A stretch of DNA of 64,000 nucleotides from Catenulispora sp. GP43 (GTDB taxonomy: Bacteria; Actinomycetota; Actinomycetes; Streptomycetales; Catenulisporaceae): assembly GCF_041260665.1 (NCBI RefSeq), contig NZ_JBGCCT010000038.1, positions 55,607-119,606 of the forward strand, read 5' to 3'. Made by a program: the position numbers and the translations under genes. The notes beneath the pieces are model-generated. The model did no database searches, had not been told where the DNA came from, and saw only the letters and a list, made by a program, of their open reading frames with translations. Positions 1 to 7,245 of the stretch are shown here, in pieces (position 1 is the stretch's first letter; the number at the start of each line of letters is the position of its first letter).

Positions 1-720
1 GCACTGCTGGACGAGCTGTTCGCCGACGACGGCCAGACCCTGGCGGCCCTGACGGCGCGGCACGAGATGACACGCATCGCCGTGGCCAAACACCTGCGGA
101 TCCTGGAGGAGGCGGGCCTGGTCGTGACCCGCCGGCGCGGCCGGGAGAAGCTGCACTTCCTCAACCCGGTCCCGATCCGCCAGGTCCACGACCGCTGGGT
201 CGGCAAGTACACCGAGCAGTGGGCTGCCGGGCTGGTGGGCCTGAAGCGTGAGCTGGAGGAACTCATGGAGCGCGTCTTCGAGATCTACATCCGCACCACG
301 CCCGAACGGCTGTGGGAGGCGATCACCGATCCCGACATCCGGGCGAAGTACCACTTCGGCCTGGAAGTGGAGTCCGACTGGACCCGGGGCTCGCGGTACG
401 AGCTGAGGCACCCGGCGGCCGAGCGGCCGATCATCGAGGGCGAGAACCTGGTGGTCGATCCGCCGCGCCGGCTGGTGCAGACCATGCGCGCGCTGTGGGG
501 CCCGCAGGCCGAGGCCGCCGGGACGACCCGGGTGACCTGGGAGATCGAGCCGGTCGGCGACTCGTGCCGGCTGACGGTCGTGCACGACCAGCTGCCGCCG
601 GACGCCCCGTCCGAGGTCTACGGCGGCTGGCCGATGGTCCTGTCGGGGCTGAAGACCTGGCTGGAGACCGGGGAAAGGCTCACGACGCCCGGATCGCTGA
701 TGTACGGCACCGACAACTGA
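1..720 (+). CDS. ArsR-type HTH fused to SRPBCC (AHSA1-like) domain, 5' partial
   Basis: The gene runs in from the left edge; the frame is open from base 1, so the true start lies outside the window. The visible N-terminal part (about 80 residues) is a winged helix of the ArsR type, with a recognition-helix segment and a wing reading EEAGLVVTRRRGREK. It is followed after about residue 90 by an SRPBCC/AHSA1 domain beginning near ERVFEIYIRTTPERLWEAITDPD. Known ArsR-SRPBCC fusions act as one-component regulators, with the START-like cavity as a presumed ligand pocket. A VOC gene starts 16 nt downstream on the same strand, so the two are probably co-transcribed. The ligand cannot be named from sequence. 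Confidence 0.85.
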   Translation, partial: ALLDELFADDGQTLAALTARHEMTRIAVAKHLRILEEAGLVVTRRRGREKLHFLNPVPIRQVHDRWVGKYTEQWAAGLVGLKRELEELMERVFEIYIRTTPERLWEAITDPDIRAKYHFGLEVESDWTRGSRYELRHPAAERPIIEGENLVVDPPRRLVQTMRALWGPQAEAAGTTRVTWEIEPVGDSCRLTVVHDQLPPDAPSEVYGGWPMVLSGLKTWLETGERLTTPGSLMYGTDN

Positions 721-736
721 GAATCAGGAGACCGTC

Positions 737-1156
737 ATGAACCAGACCACCATCACCGACATCGGCACCGTGGGCATCCCGGTCAGCGACCAGGACAAGG
801 CGCTGGAGTTCTTCACCGGCACGCTCGGCTTCGACAAGCGCCTGGACATGCGCGCCGGCGAGAACTTCCGCTGGGTCACGGTCGCCGCGCCGGGCGCGCG
901 GGTGTCGGTCGCCCTGGTCGGTATCGGCAACGGCGGCGGCACCGTCGGGCAGGACACCGGCATCCGCTTCATGGTCCCCGACGCCGAGGCAGAGCACACC
1001 GCCATGCGGCAGCGCGGCATCGAGGTCGGGGACCTGCTCCGGTGGCCGGGGGTGCCGCCGATGTACGAGTTCAAGGACCCGGACGGCAACCGGTTCGAAG
1101 TCGTCGAGACTGTCGAGGACGCCAAGACCGCCGAGAGCGCCTCGGCTGGCGTCTGA
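737..1156 (+). CDS. VOC superfamily (glyoxalase-like) protein
   Basis: A 139-residue protein of the vicinal-oxygen-chelate fold. It opens with a typical beta strand and helix (GIPVSDQDKALEFFTGTLGFDK) and ends with the hallmark MYEFKDPDGNRFEVVE near residues 113-128. One VOC module of this size normally dimerises to build a metal site. An AGGAG ribosome site lies about 6 nt before the ATG. It follows the ArsR-SRPBCC gene by 16 nt, a pairing often seen when the regulator controls a small detoxification or resistance enzyme. Reaction and substrate are unknown; glyoxalase, dioxygenase and antibiotic-binding roles are all possible. Confidence 0.85.
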   Translation: MNQTTITDIGTVGIPVSDQDKALEFFTGTLGFDKRLDMRAGENFRWVTVAAPGARVSVALVGIGNGGGTVGQDTGIRFMVPDAEAEHTAMRQRGIEVGDLLRWPGVPPMYEFKDPDGNRFEVVETVEDAKTAESASAGV

Positions 1157-1163
1157 TCAGCCG
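1143..1163. terminator. Hairpin with stop codon in loop
   Basis: CGGCTG (1143-1148) pairs with CAGCCG (1158-1163) across a 9-nt loop that contains the VOC stop codon. It sits between converging genes (VOC plus, DUF427 minus). No U-tract is present, as is common in high-GC actinobacteria. A larger version of the same arrangement is seen at 16249-16296. Confidence 0.35.
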
Positions 1164-1174
1164 GCCTCGGCGTC

Positions 1175-1465
1175 TCAGACGGCCTCGACCTTCACCCCGT
1201 GCCAGAACGCGACCCGGTCGCGGACATGCTCGGCCTCGGCCTTGGGCTCGGGGTAGAACCAGGCGGCGTCAGCGTTGGCCTCGCCGCCGACGGTGACGGT
1301 GTAGTAGCTGGCCAGGCCCTTCCACGGACAGACGGTATGGGTGTCGCTGGCGGCGAAGAACTCGCTGTTCAGCGACCCCGCCGGGAAGTAGTGGTTACCC
1401 TCCACCACCACGGTGTCGTCACTCTCGGCCAGCACCTGGCCGTTCCACACGGCGCGCATCGCCAT
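1175..1465 (-). CDS. DUF427 domain protein
   Basis: A 96-residue single-domain protein that matches the DUF427 pattern: an opening AVWNGQVLAES, a central NHYFPAGSLNSEFF, then the conserved TVCPWKGLASYYTV and a closing AWFYPEPKAEA before VAFWHGVKVEAV. Members are small, soluble, beta-rich proteins of unknown biochemical role, widespread in actinobacteria and proteobacteria. The start is preceded by an AGGAGGAT-like ribosome site. It converges with the VOC gene and appears monocistronic. The family call is firm; no function is proposed. Confidence 0.9.
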   Translation of the reverse strand: MAMRAVWNGQVLAESDDTVVVEGNHYFPAGSLNSEFFAASDTHTVCPWKGLASYYTVTVGGEANADAAWFYPEPKAEAEHVRDRVAFWHGVKVEAV

Positions 1466-1637
1466 TTCGCATCCTCCTGGGTCGTCTTACCGATCACAAC
1501 CAGCCTCGGCCGCGGATGCTTCCCGCGGGCCGGGCACCTGCGACGACGGCGGGGACCATCCCCTATTGTGTGGCGGACATCGCAGGGCAATGCTGGTGCT
1601 GCCCTCCCCCGTGTTCCGACCCTGAGAAGGTACGAAA

Positions 1638-2117
1638 ATGGCCGCCGCCTCCATATCGAACGCCTCGATCGCGCGCATCGCGCAGCTCGTCGGGTTCTCC
1701 GTCGTCGCCGCGGCGCTGGCCGTGGTCTCCTGGCGCGGCACGAGCCTGAACCTGCCGGACGTGGGCCAGTTCGCCGGCATCATCGGCTCGGGATTCCTGG
1801 GCGGGATCATCAACCCGCTGATGAAGACGCTGGAGGGGCCCGACAACGCCGGGCAGCCGGCCGGCGGCTCGCAGGTGGTTAAGACCGTCGAGGCGGCACA
1901 GGACGGCGCCGCGACCGCGCTCGGGCAGAAGAGCGACCTGCTGTGGGAAGCCGCCGTGGCGATCGGGGCCGCGGCCATCGTGGCGGCCGCCCTGGCGCTG
2001 GCGATCAACGGCGAGCACCACATGAACGCCGCCGCGGCGCTGACGGCGCTGGCGACAGCGTTCGGGGCGCTGTTCGTCGACACTACGAAGATCACGCATC
2101 CGGTGAACGCGAGCTGA
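1638..2117 (+). CDS. Hypothetical two-TM membrane protein
   Basis: A 159-residue protein not assigned to a family. Residues about 10-30 form a first hydrophobic helix, followed by a polar Gly/Pro-rich stretch (GPDNAGQPAGGSQVVKT). A longer Ala-rich hydrophobic segment lies at about 102-125 and a third weak hydrophobic stretch near 130-145. The short size and helices suggest an inner-membrane protein, perhaps an accessory subunit or a small phage-like holin. It stands alone, convergent with the 2164-3503 pair, and its stop codon lies in a 10-bp tandem duplication. Confidence 0.55.
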   Translation: MAAASISNASIARIAQLVGFSVVAAALAVVSWRGTSLNLPDVGQFAGIIGSGFLGGIINPLMKTLEGPDNAGQPAGGSQVVKTVEAAQDGAATALGQKSDLLWEAAVAIGAAAIVAAALALAINGEHHMNAAAALTALATAFGALFVDTTKITHPVNAS

Positions 2118-2130
2118 GTTGAGCTGAGCC
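2111..2130. repeat. 10-bp tandem duplication spanning a stop codon
   Basis: GAGCTGAGTT is followed directly by GAGCTGAGCC; the TGA stop of the preceding gene is inside the first copy. It is one of several stop-spanning duplications in the window. Confidence 0.6.
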
Positions 2131-2163
2131 GGGCCGAGGGCCTGGGACGCCGGGCGCCAGGTC

Positions 2164-2943
2164 CTACGACGGCGCGTAGGCCAGGATCTGCAGGTCGATG
2201 TACTGACCGTTGCTCGCGTCCTGGTCTTCGGCGGTGACCTTGGCGACGGCGGTCCGGCCGTTCAAGGCGGCGACGCACAGCTGGTCGCCGACCTTGACCG
2301 CCGCCTGATACACCGCGTGTCCCTGAAGCAGAGCGGAGCAACTTGCCGCCGTCGGGCTCTTGTCCTCGGTCCACGCGGCGATGTTGTCGGGGCCCACGAG
2401 CGTCGCCTGGGGTCCCACCTGCAGGCCGAAGACCAGGCCGGCGCCCGGGATCGGGCCGGCGGTGACGTGCTCGCCGTTCATGGTGACGCGGACGGTGCCC
2501 TGCCACGGCCCGGGCTTCGTCGGGCTGGTCGTCGGCGCCTTCGTGGGGCCGGTCGCGGTCGTGGTCGGACCGGAGGCGGTGGCGGACGTGGTCGAGCCCG
2601 GCGCGGTATGTCCGTTGCCGGGCTGCCCACCGCCGCCGCCCTGTGTCACGGAGACGACGACCGCCACGAGCGCGGCCACCCCGGCCAGGACCGCTGCCTG
2701 GTAGCGGACGAGCTTCGGCGCACGGATGCGCTGCGGCGCGGACACGGTACCGGTAGCGGCGTCGGTAGCCGTATCGGTGCCGGTGCCGGTGCCGGATTCG
2801 ACTGGCGGCTGCGGCAGCACGAAGAAGGAGGCGACGTAGCGTCGCCAGAAGGTCTGGCCGCGCCAGTCACGCTCCGGCGCGGGGCCGGAACCCAGGCCGG
2901 TGAGCGACGACCAGTAGCGGCGCCCGATCGGACCGCGGCTCAC
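2164..2943 (-). CDS. Hypothetical single-pass membrane protein with Thr/Pro-rich linker
   Basis: A 259-residue protein. About 75 N-terminal residues are presumably cytoplasmic and end in a short Gly-Thr/Asp repeat region. One transmembrane helix (VLAGVAALVAVVVSVTQ) lies near residues 86-102. A Thr/Ser/Pro/Gly linker follows (about 105-145), then a C-terminal region of about 110 residues with two cysteines (SCSALL, DQLCVAAL) that is likely extracellular and might carry a disulfide. The topology suggests type II anchoring of a small exposed beta-rich domain. Its start overlaps the stop of the upstream minus-strand gene by 4 nt (ATGA), so the two are co-translated. No family was recognised. Confidence 0.65.
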   Translation of the reverse strand: MSRGPIGRRYWSSLTGLGSGPAPERDWRGQTFWRRYVASFFVLPQPPVESGTGTGTDTATDAATGTVSAPQRIRAPKLVRYQAAVLAGVAALVAVVVSVTQGGGGGQPGNGHTAPGSTTSATASGPTTTATGPTKAPTTSPTKPGPWQGTVRVTMNGEHVTAGPIPGAGLVFGLQVGPQATLVGPDNIAAWTEDKSPTAASCSALLQGHAVYQAAVKVGDQLCVAALNGRTAVAKVTAEDQDASNGQYIDLQILAYAPS

Positions 2944-3503
2944 GCCTGCTCCTCGGCGGTGGGCTGCTTCGGGATCAGCGCGGTCGCCGGCTCGGCCGCC
3001 GGACCGGTCGGGTGGTCGGCTGCCAGCTCGGCCGCGCGTTCAGCTACCGTTTCCGCCGCGCGTTCCGGTGCCGACTCGACCGGGTGCGCCATCGCGTGCT
3101 CGACTGCCAGCTCATGTCCGGCATCGCTCGCCGACCCGCCCACGATCTCGAAGGCCGCGCCGAGCCGCGCCGAGCCCAGCTGCCGCAGCACCGTCGGCGC
3201 CGAGCATCCGACAGCGATCGCCGCGTACGCCCCGGTCACCTGCGAGTGGAACAGCAATCCGGCGACCGCGCCGAGCAGGACCCGGGTCAGCCCCGCCGCC
3301 ACGTCCGAGAGCGGGTCGACGTACGCCGACAGCGCGGGCCCCGCCGTCGCGGGCTGCCGGGTCAGCGCCTGATGCCGGGCGGCGTTCCAGGCCAGGACCC
3401 GGTCGGAGCTCACCACCGCCTCGACCACCGCGCCGCCGATCGCGCCGTATCCCATGGCCAGCAGCCAGTCCACCCGCGTCTCCCCCAAGTCCGATGGCAG
3501 CAT
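2940..3503 (-). CDS. Hypothetical membrane-associated protein
   Basis: A 187-residue protein. The first 125 residues contain three or four Ala/Gly-rich hydrophobic stretches (WLLAMGYGAIGGAVVEAVV, VAAGLTRVLLGAVAGLLF, VTGAYAAIAVGCSAP) compatible with membrane helices. The last 60 residues are an Ala/Glu/Pro-rich tail with repeated AAE/ERAAE units. It is the first gene of a two-gene unit and overlaps the following membrane protein by 4 nt. The pair may form a small membrane complex. It was not matched to a known family, and function is unknown. Confidence 0.6.
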   Translation of the reverse strand: MLPSDLGETRVDWLLAMGYGAIGGAVVEAVVSSDRVLAWNAARHQALTRQPATAGPALSAYVDPLSDVAAGLTRVLLGAVAGLLFHSQVTGAYAAIAVGCSAPTVLRQLGSARLGAAFEIVGGSASDAGHELAVEHAMAHPVESAPERAAETVAERAAELAADHPTGPAAEPATALIPKQPTAEEQA

Positions 3504-3586
3504 GCCGTGGTCGTCGGGCGAACAGCATTACAGAACGTTGTGTCGAAGCGGAAGTCGGGAGGCCCCAGAGGCCGATTTGCCCGGAC

Positions 3587-4516
3587 TCAGGAGGCTGCCG
3601 GCACCGCGATCGCGTCGATGGCGGCGCGCGTCTCGGCGTCCAGCCGTACCTGTCCGGCGGCGATGTTCTCGGCCAGGTGCGCCGCATCGGTCGTGCCCGC
3701 GATCAGCAGCGTGTGCTGGTAGTGCGCGAGGTGCCAGGCCAGGCCGACCTGGACCGGCGTGACGCCCAGCGCCTCGGCCGCGGCGCGCACCGCCGGCTGG
3801 TCCACCACCTTCGGGAACTGCGGGAACGCCGAGCCCAGCGGGAAGAACGGTACCCACGCGATGCCGTGCTCCCGGCAGACGTCGAGCACTGGTTCGCTGG
3901 TGCGGTCGACCGGGCTGTGCGAGTTCTGCACGCACACGATCCCGGCGGGCAGCGCGTGCCGGAGCTGGCCGGCGTCGACGGCGCTCAGCCCGATGCCGTC
4001 GATCTTGCCCTCCTCGCGCAGGGCGATGAACTCGGCGAGCTGGCTGTCGAGGTCGACGACCTGGTCGCCCTCGGCGACGATCCCGGGCGCGTGGTCGAGG
4101 CGGCGCAGGTTGACCACGCCGAGGCGCTCGGTGCCCAGCCGCGCCAGGTTCGCCTCGACGCTGGCCCGCAGCTGCTCGGGACGCTGCGCCGGCACCAGCG
4201 CTCCGCCGGCGTCACGCTCGGCGCCGACCTTGGTCGCGAGCACGAGGTGGTCCGGATAGGGGTGCAGCGCGGCGCGGATGAGGTCGTTGGCGTTGGCGGC
4301 GGCGGTTCCGTAGAACTCGGCGGTGTCCAGGTGGTTGATGCCGCTGTCGATCGCCGTGCGCAGCAGGGCCACGGCGGCGTCGGGGCTGAGTGCCGGACGG
4401 CCCGGACGGTGCTCGGCCAGCTGCATCGCGCCGTAGCCGATGCGCGCGACCTGGTGTCCGGCCAGGGTGGCGGTGCCGCCGGGGGCCGCGGTGCCGGCCA
4501 TGTCGGTGCTGCTCAT
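3587..4516 (-). CDS. Aldo/keto reductase
   Basis: A 309-residue (beta/alpha)8 oxidoreductase. The N-terminal IGYGAMQLAEHRPG, NHLDTAEFYG (catalytic Asp and Tyr, about residues 55-60) and VLATKVG (catalytic Lys) are clear, as is the C-terminal VQVGLAWHLAHYQHTLLIAGTT of the NADPH site. The usual catalytic His position lies in VVNLRRLDHAPG and appears replaced, as in some YdbC-type members. The ATG at 4516 was chosen over an upstream one because conserved sequence begins soon after and it is spaced from the operator. It is divergent from a TetR gene across a 95-nt region with two matching palindromes, so that TetR very likely represses it. The substrate is probably a small aldehyde or ketone. Confidence 0.9.
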   Translation of the reverse strand: MSSTDMAGTAAPGGTATLAGHQVARIGYGAMQLAEHRPGRPALSPDAAVALLRTAIDSGINHLDTAEFYGTAAANANDLIRAALHPYPDHLVLATKVGAERDAGGALVPAQRPEQLRASVEANLARLGTERLGVVNLRRLDHAPGIVAEGDQVVDLDSQLAEFIALREEGKIDGIGLSAVDAGQLRHALPAGIVCVQNSHSPVDRTSEPVLDVCREHGIAWVPFFPLGSAFPQFPKVVDQPAVRAAAEALGVTPVQVGLAWHLAHYQHTLLIAGTTDAAHLAENIAAGQVRLDAETRAAIDAIAVPAAS

Positions 4517-4556
4517 ATCCCGTTCCCGTCTGTGAGATGAGATAGTGGGGGAACAA

Positions 4557-4607
4557 CCGGAGGAGCCTCCGGTAACCCTCACGCTAGCAGAAACGGAGGA
4601 GCCTCCG
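4557..4607. promoter_or_regulatory. Paired TetR-type operators
   Basis: Two near-identical inverted repeats lie between the divergent aldo/keto reductase and TetR genes: CCGGAGGAGCCTCCGG (4557-4572) and CGGAGGAGCCTCCG (4594-4607). Both share the core CGGAGG-AG-CCTCCG, with centres about 36 bp apart. The downstream copy also overlaps the likely ribosome site of the TetR gene, so binding could block both transcription and its own translation start. The position and symmetry are typical of an autoregulating TetR protein. Confidence 0.8.
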
Positions 4608-4611
4608 CTTT

Positions 4612-5187
4612 ATGTCCACCGGATCAGCCCGACCAGCCCCGGCCCGCGCGGACGCCCAGCGCAACCGCCGGCGCCTGATCGAGGTAGCCCAGCACGCCTT
4701 CACCGCCGGCGACGGCAAGGTCTCCCTGGAGGCGGTCGCCAAGGAGGCCGGCGTCGGCATCGGCACCCTCTACCGCCACTTCCCCACCCGCGAAGCCCTG
4801 GTCGAGGCGGTCTACCTGGCCGAGCGCGGGCGCCTGTGCGAAGCCGCCGACGAGCTGCTGGCCCAGCAGCCGCCGGACCGCGCCCTGCGCACCTGGATGG
4901 ACCGCTTCGCCGACTACATCGCCACCAAGCGCGAGATGGCCGACGCCCTGCGCGCGCTGATCGCCGACGGCACCGTCACCCGCTCGCAGGCCCGCGAGGA
5001 GCTGTCGAAGGCGGTACGCCGGCTGCTCGACGCGGGCGCCGAGGCGGGGACGCTGCGCGCTGACGTCGCGGCCGAGGACGTGGTCACGGCGCTGGTGGGG
5101 GTGTTCTCGGTGTGCACGCTGCCCGAGCAGCGGGAGCAGGCGGGGCGGTTGCTGGATCTGCTGATGGACGGGCTGCTGCGGGTGTAG
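4612..5187 (+). CDS. TetR family transcriptional regulator
   Basis: A 191-residue regulator. The N-terminal HTH is standard: RRLIEVAQHAFTAGDGKVSLEAVAKEAGVGIGTLYRHFPTREALVEAVY, about residues 20-70, with the recognition helix in GVGIGTLYRHF. The C-terminal two thirds is the helical ligand-binding and dimerisation region, ending with RLLDLLMDGLL. It is divergent from the aldo/keto reductase and preceded by two copies of a CGGAGG-AG-CCTCCG palindrome, which predicts repression of both genes and release by a small ligand. The inducer is unknown. Confidence 0.9.
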   Translation: MSTGSARPAPARADAQRNRRRLIEVAQHAFTAGDGKVSLEAVAKEAGVGIGTLYRHFPTREALVEAVYLAERGRLCEAADELLAQQPPDRALRTWMDRFADYIATKREMADALRALIADGTVTRSQAREELSKAVRRLLDAGAEAGTLRADVAAEDVVTALVGVFSVCTLPEQREQAGRLLDLLMDGLLRV

Positions 5188-5200
5188 GGCGGTTGAGATT

Positions 5201-5217
5201 CGGCCGGTCGCCGGCCG
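5201..5217. terminator. GC hairpin after TetR gene
   Basis: CGGCCGG (5201-5207) and CCGGCCG (5211-5217) form a perfect 7-bp stem with a TCG loop, 14 nt after the TetR stop codon. There is no U-tract. A plausible intrinsic terminator of the GC-only type common in actinobacteria. Confidence 0.45.
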
Positions 5218-5246
5218 CCAACCACCCGCCGCCACAGCTCACCGCC

Positions 5247-5335
5247 TCATGGCAGCTCAGCCGCCGCTTTACCGCCCTGCCGCAACTCGCCCGCTGCCCG
5301 CTGCGCGTCGCATCACGGCAGCTCAGCCACCGCTT
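5247..5335. repeat. 23-bp direct repeat, one copy spanning the DoxX stop
   Basis: The 23-nt segment at 5247-5269 recurs at 5313-5335 with two mismatches (core GGCAGCTCAGCC). The second copy covers the DoxX stop codon and its last codons; the first lies 66 bp beyond in the intergenic region. Confidence 0.7.
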
Positions 5336-5885
5336 CCTCCGCCGCCGCCTTCTCCTTCTCCTGCTCGGCAGCCGCCTGCGCCGCCACCACCTTCGTCCGC
5401 CGCCGCAGCACCTCCGCGGCCGCCGCCGTGCTGAGCGCGAAGGCCCCGACCAGCATCGCCGGGGAGTTCAGCCGGTTGCCGGTGGCGTGGTCGACCGAGT
5501 ACCGCCCCGGTCCGGCCACCGCCAGGCCGGCCGCGGCCAGCCCGAGGAACGCCGGGTACTCATAGCCGCCGGTGCTGTTGAAGAACCCCTTGGGCCGGTG
5601 CACCTCCACCGCGGCCGACATCGCCCCGATCGCCGCCGCGCCGCCGACCGGGGTCGCGGCGCCCAGCGCCAGCAGTGCGCCGCCGCCCGCCTCGCCGAGT
5701 CCGGCCATGAGCGCGTTCGGCAAGCCGGGGCGGAAGCCCATCGCGTGCATGCCCGCCGCCGCGCCCTTCAGGCCGTGGCCGCCGAACCAGCCGAACAGCT
5801 TCTGCGTGCCGTGCGCGATCAGGACGCCGCCGGTGCCCAGTCGCAGGGCCAGCAGGCCCAGGTCGGTACGTGTCAGGCAGGCCAT
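5313..5885 (-). CDS. DoxX family membrane protein
   Basis: A 190-residue membrane protein of the DoxX family. It has the typical opening DLGLLALRLGTGGVLIAHGTQKLFGWFGGHG, where the HGxQKLFGWFGG motif follows the first helix, and then three more hydrophobic helices (about 60-80, 85-100, 108-125). The last 45 residues form a charged Ala/Glu-rich tail (AEQEKEKAAAEEAVAELP) that may be a coiled coil. A TAAGGAG ribosome site precedes the ATG. DoxX proteins are small quinone- or redox-associated membrane proteins; the specific role is uncertain. It is divergent from the MerR gene at 6014, separated by 128 nt. Confidence 0.88.
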   Translation of the reverse strand: MACLTRTDLGLLALRLGTGGVLIAHGTQKLFGWFGGHGLKGAAAGMHAMGFRPGLPNALMAGLGEAGGGALLALGAATPVGGAAAIGAMSAAVEVHRPKGFFNSTGGYEYPAFLGLAAAGLAVAGPGRYSVDHATGNRLNSPAMLVGAFALSTAAAAEVLRRRTKVVAAQAAAEQEKEKAAAEEAVAELP

Positions 5886-6013
5886 CGGGGGCTCCTTACC
5901 GCCGGCAGGTCGGGTTGCCCCTCCACTATCGGCCGGGAGCCCGCCGCGCGCCGCCTGGGACCCGCCAGTCGGTTATCCTCGACCACATCGCAGACCATCG
6001 GGAGGCACACGGG

Positions 6014-6817
6014 GTGAACGACGAGGAATACCGCGTCGACGACCTCGCGCGCCTGTCCGGGATGACGGTCCGCAACATCCGCGAGCACCAGTCCCGCGGC
6101 CTGCTGCCGGCCCCGACCGTCCGCGGCCGCGTCGGCTACTACGGCCCCGAACACCTGGCGCGCCTGGAGCAGATCAAGCGCCTGCAGGCCGAGGGCTTCA
6201 CCCTGGAGTCGATCCGCCGCATGCTCGGCGGCGGCGCCGAGTTCGCCTCCTTCGCCGCCGCGGTCCACCAGGCCTTCGACGACGGCGACAAGCGCGTGGT
6301 CCGCCTGGAGGACATCCACACCCTGTTCCCAGGGCTGGACACGGGCGACGAGGACACCACGGACTCCGCGGGCTCCGCGGGCTCCACAGACACCACGGAC
6401 TCCACGAACACCGCCGCCTCCGACCCCGACCGCAGCACCGCCCTGCTGAACTCGGCCGTGGACCTGGGCCTGCTGCGCCCCCTGGGCAACGGCCGCTTCG
6501 AGGAACGCTCCCCACAGCTGACCCGCATCGGCGCCGAGCTGATGGCCCTGGGCATCCCCCCGGACAGCGCCCTGAAGGCGGCGGCCGAGGCACGGACGCA
6601 TGTGCAGGCCGTGGCGAAGTCCTTCGTGCAGCTGTACGTGGACCAGATCTGGGCCCCCTTCGAGGCCGCGGGCTACCCCGCCGACCGCTGGCCGGACATC
6701 ATCGGCGGCCTGGACCGGCTGCGTCCGCTGGCGCTGGACTCGATGCTGGCGCTCATGCGGATGGCGCTGGACGAGGCCGCGACCCGGCTGATCGAGGAGC
6801 GCGCGGGGCTGCGGTAG
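6014..6817 (+). CDS. MerR family transcriptional regulator
   Basis: A 267-residue regulator starting at GTG 6014, chosen because GGGAGG lies about 9 nt upstream and the MerR domain begins at once. Residues 1-75 contain the winged HTH (YRVDDLARLSGMTVRNIREHQSRGLLP, then GYYGPEHLARLEQIKRLQAEGFTLESIRRML). A Thr/Ser/Asp/Gly-rich acidic linker at about 110-140 (repeats such as TTDSAGSAGSTDTTDS) joins it to a C-terminal helical region of about 120 residues. It has no MerR metal-binding cysteines, so it probably senses an organic ligand or a protein. It is divergent from DoxX. The target is unknown. Confidence 0.85.
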   Translation: MNDEEYRVDDLARLSGMTVRNIREHQSRGLLPAPTVRGRVGYYGPEHLARLEQIKRLQAEGFTLESIRRMLGGGAEFASFAAAVHQAFDDGDKRVVRLEDIHTLFPGLDTGDEDTTDSAGSAGSTDTTDSTNTAASDPDRSTALLNSAVDLGLLRPLGNGRFEERSPQLTRIGAELMALGIPPDSALKAAAEARTHVQAVAKSFVQLYVDQIWAPFEAAGYPADRWPDIIGGLDRLRPLALDSMLALMRMALDEAATRLIEERAGLR

Positions 6818-6837
6818 ACGGCCCAGACCCACCAGCC

Positions 6838-6875
6838 ATACTCAGTTCACTGACATATGCCAGTGAACTGAGTAT
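6838..6875. promoter_or_regulatory. 38-bp PadR-type palindromic operator
   Basis: ATACTCAGTTCACTG (6838-6852) is the exact inverse complement of CAGTGAACTGAGTAT (6861-6875). The 8-nt centre contains CATATG, so the whole 38 bp is symmetric except for one base pair (6853/6860). It ends 10 nt before the PadR start codon and must overlap promoter elements. Autoregulation by the adjacent PadR protein is the obvious reading. Confidence 0.85.
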
Positions 6876-6885
6876 GCTCGCTGCC

Positions 6886-7245
6886 ATGTCCGAGCGATCG
6901 CTCCAAGAACCCACCATCCTGCTCCTGACAGCCCTGGCCGACGCACCGAAACACGGCTACGCGCTGATGCAGGAGGTCGACACCATCTCCTCCGGCCGAG
7001 TGCGCCTGCGCACCGGAACCCTGTACGGAGCCCTGGACCGCCTGCTCCAACAAGGCCTGATCCGCATTGACAGCGAAGAGGTCGTCGACGGACGCATGCG
7101 CCGCACCTACGCCTTGTCCGACAACGGACGCGAGGTCCTCGAAGCCGAGGCCGAGCGGCTGCAGGCGACAGCCGAGGAGGCGCGCCGACGACTGAGCGCC
7201 GGCCGCCAGCGGGCTCGGATCCAGGGCCAGGGGGCCGGGGCATGA
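6886..7245 (+). CDS. PadR family transcriptional regulator
   Basis: A 119-residue PadR protein with the canonical opening EPTILLLTALADAPKHGYALMQEV, then RLRTGTLYGALDRLLQQGLI (recognition helix and wing, residues about 40-65) and RRTYALSDNGREVLEAEAERL. The C-terminus is one dimerisation helix, so this is the short PadR subfamily 2 type. The start at 6886 lies 10 nt after a 38-bp palindrome. Its stop overlaps the next gene by 4 nt (ATGA); in such pairs PadR usually controls a membrane protein or transporter encoded immediately downstream. The ligand is unknown. Confidence 0.92.
   Translation: MSERSLQEPTILLLTALADAPKHGYALMQEVDTISSGRVRLRTGTLYGALDRLLQQGLIRIDSEEVVDGRMRRTYALSDNGREVLEAEAERLQATAEEARRRLSAGRQRARIQGQGAGA

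Noticed and set aside
2317..3372. Plus-strand frame opposite the 2164-3503 membrane genes
   Set aside because: It is Arg/Ala/Gly-rich and antisense to two overlapping genes that have plausible membrane topology.
5112..6017. Plus-strand frame opposite DoxX
   Set aside because: It is antisense to a clear DoxX protein, has Arg/His-rich composition and no domain.
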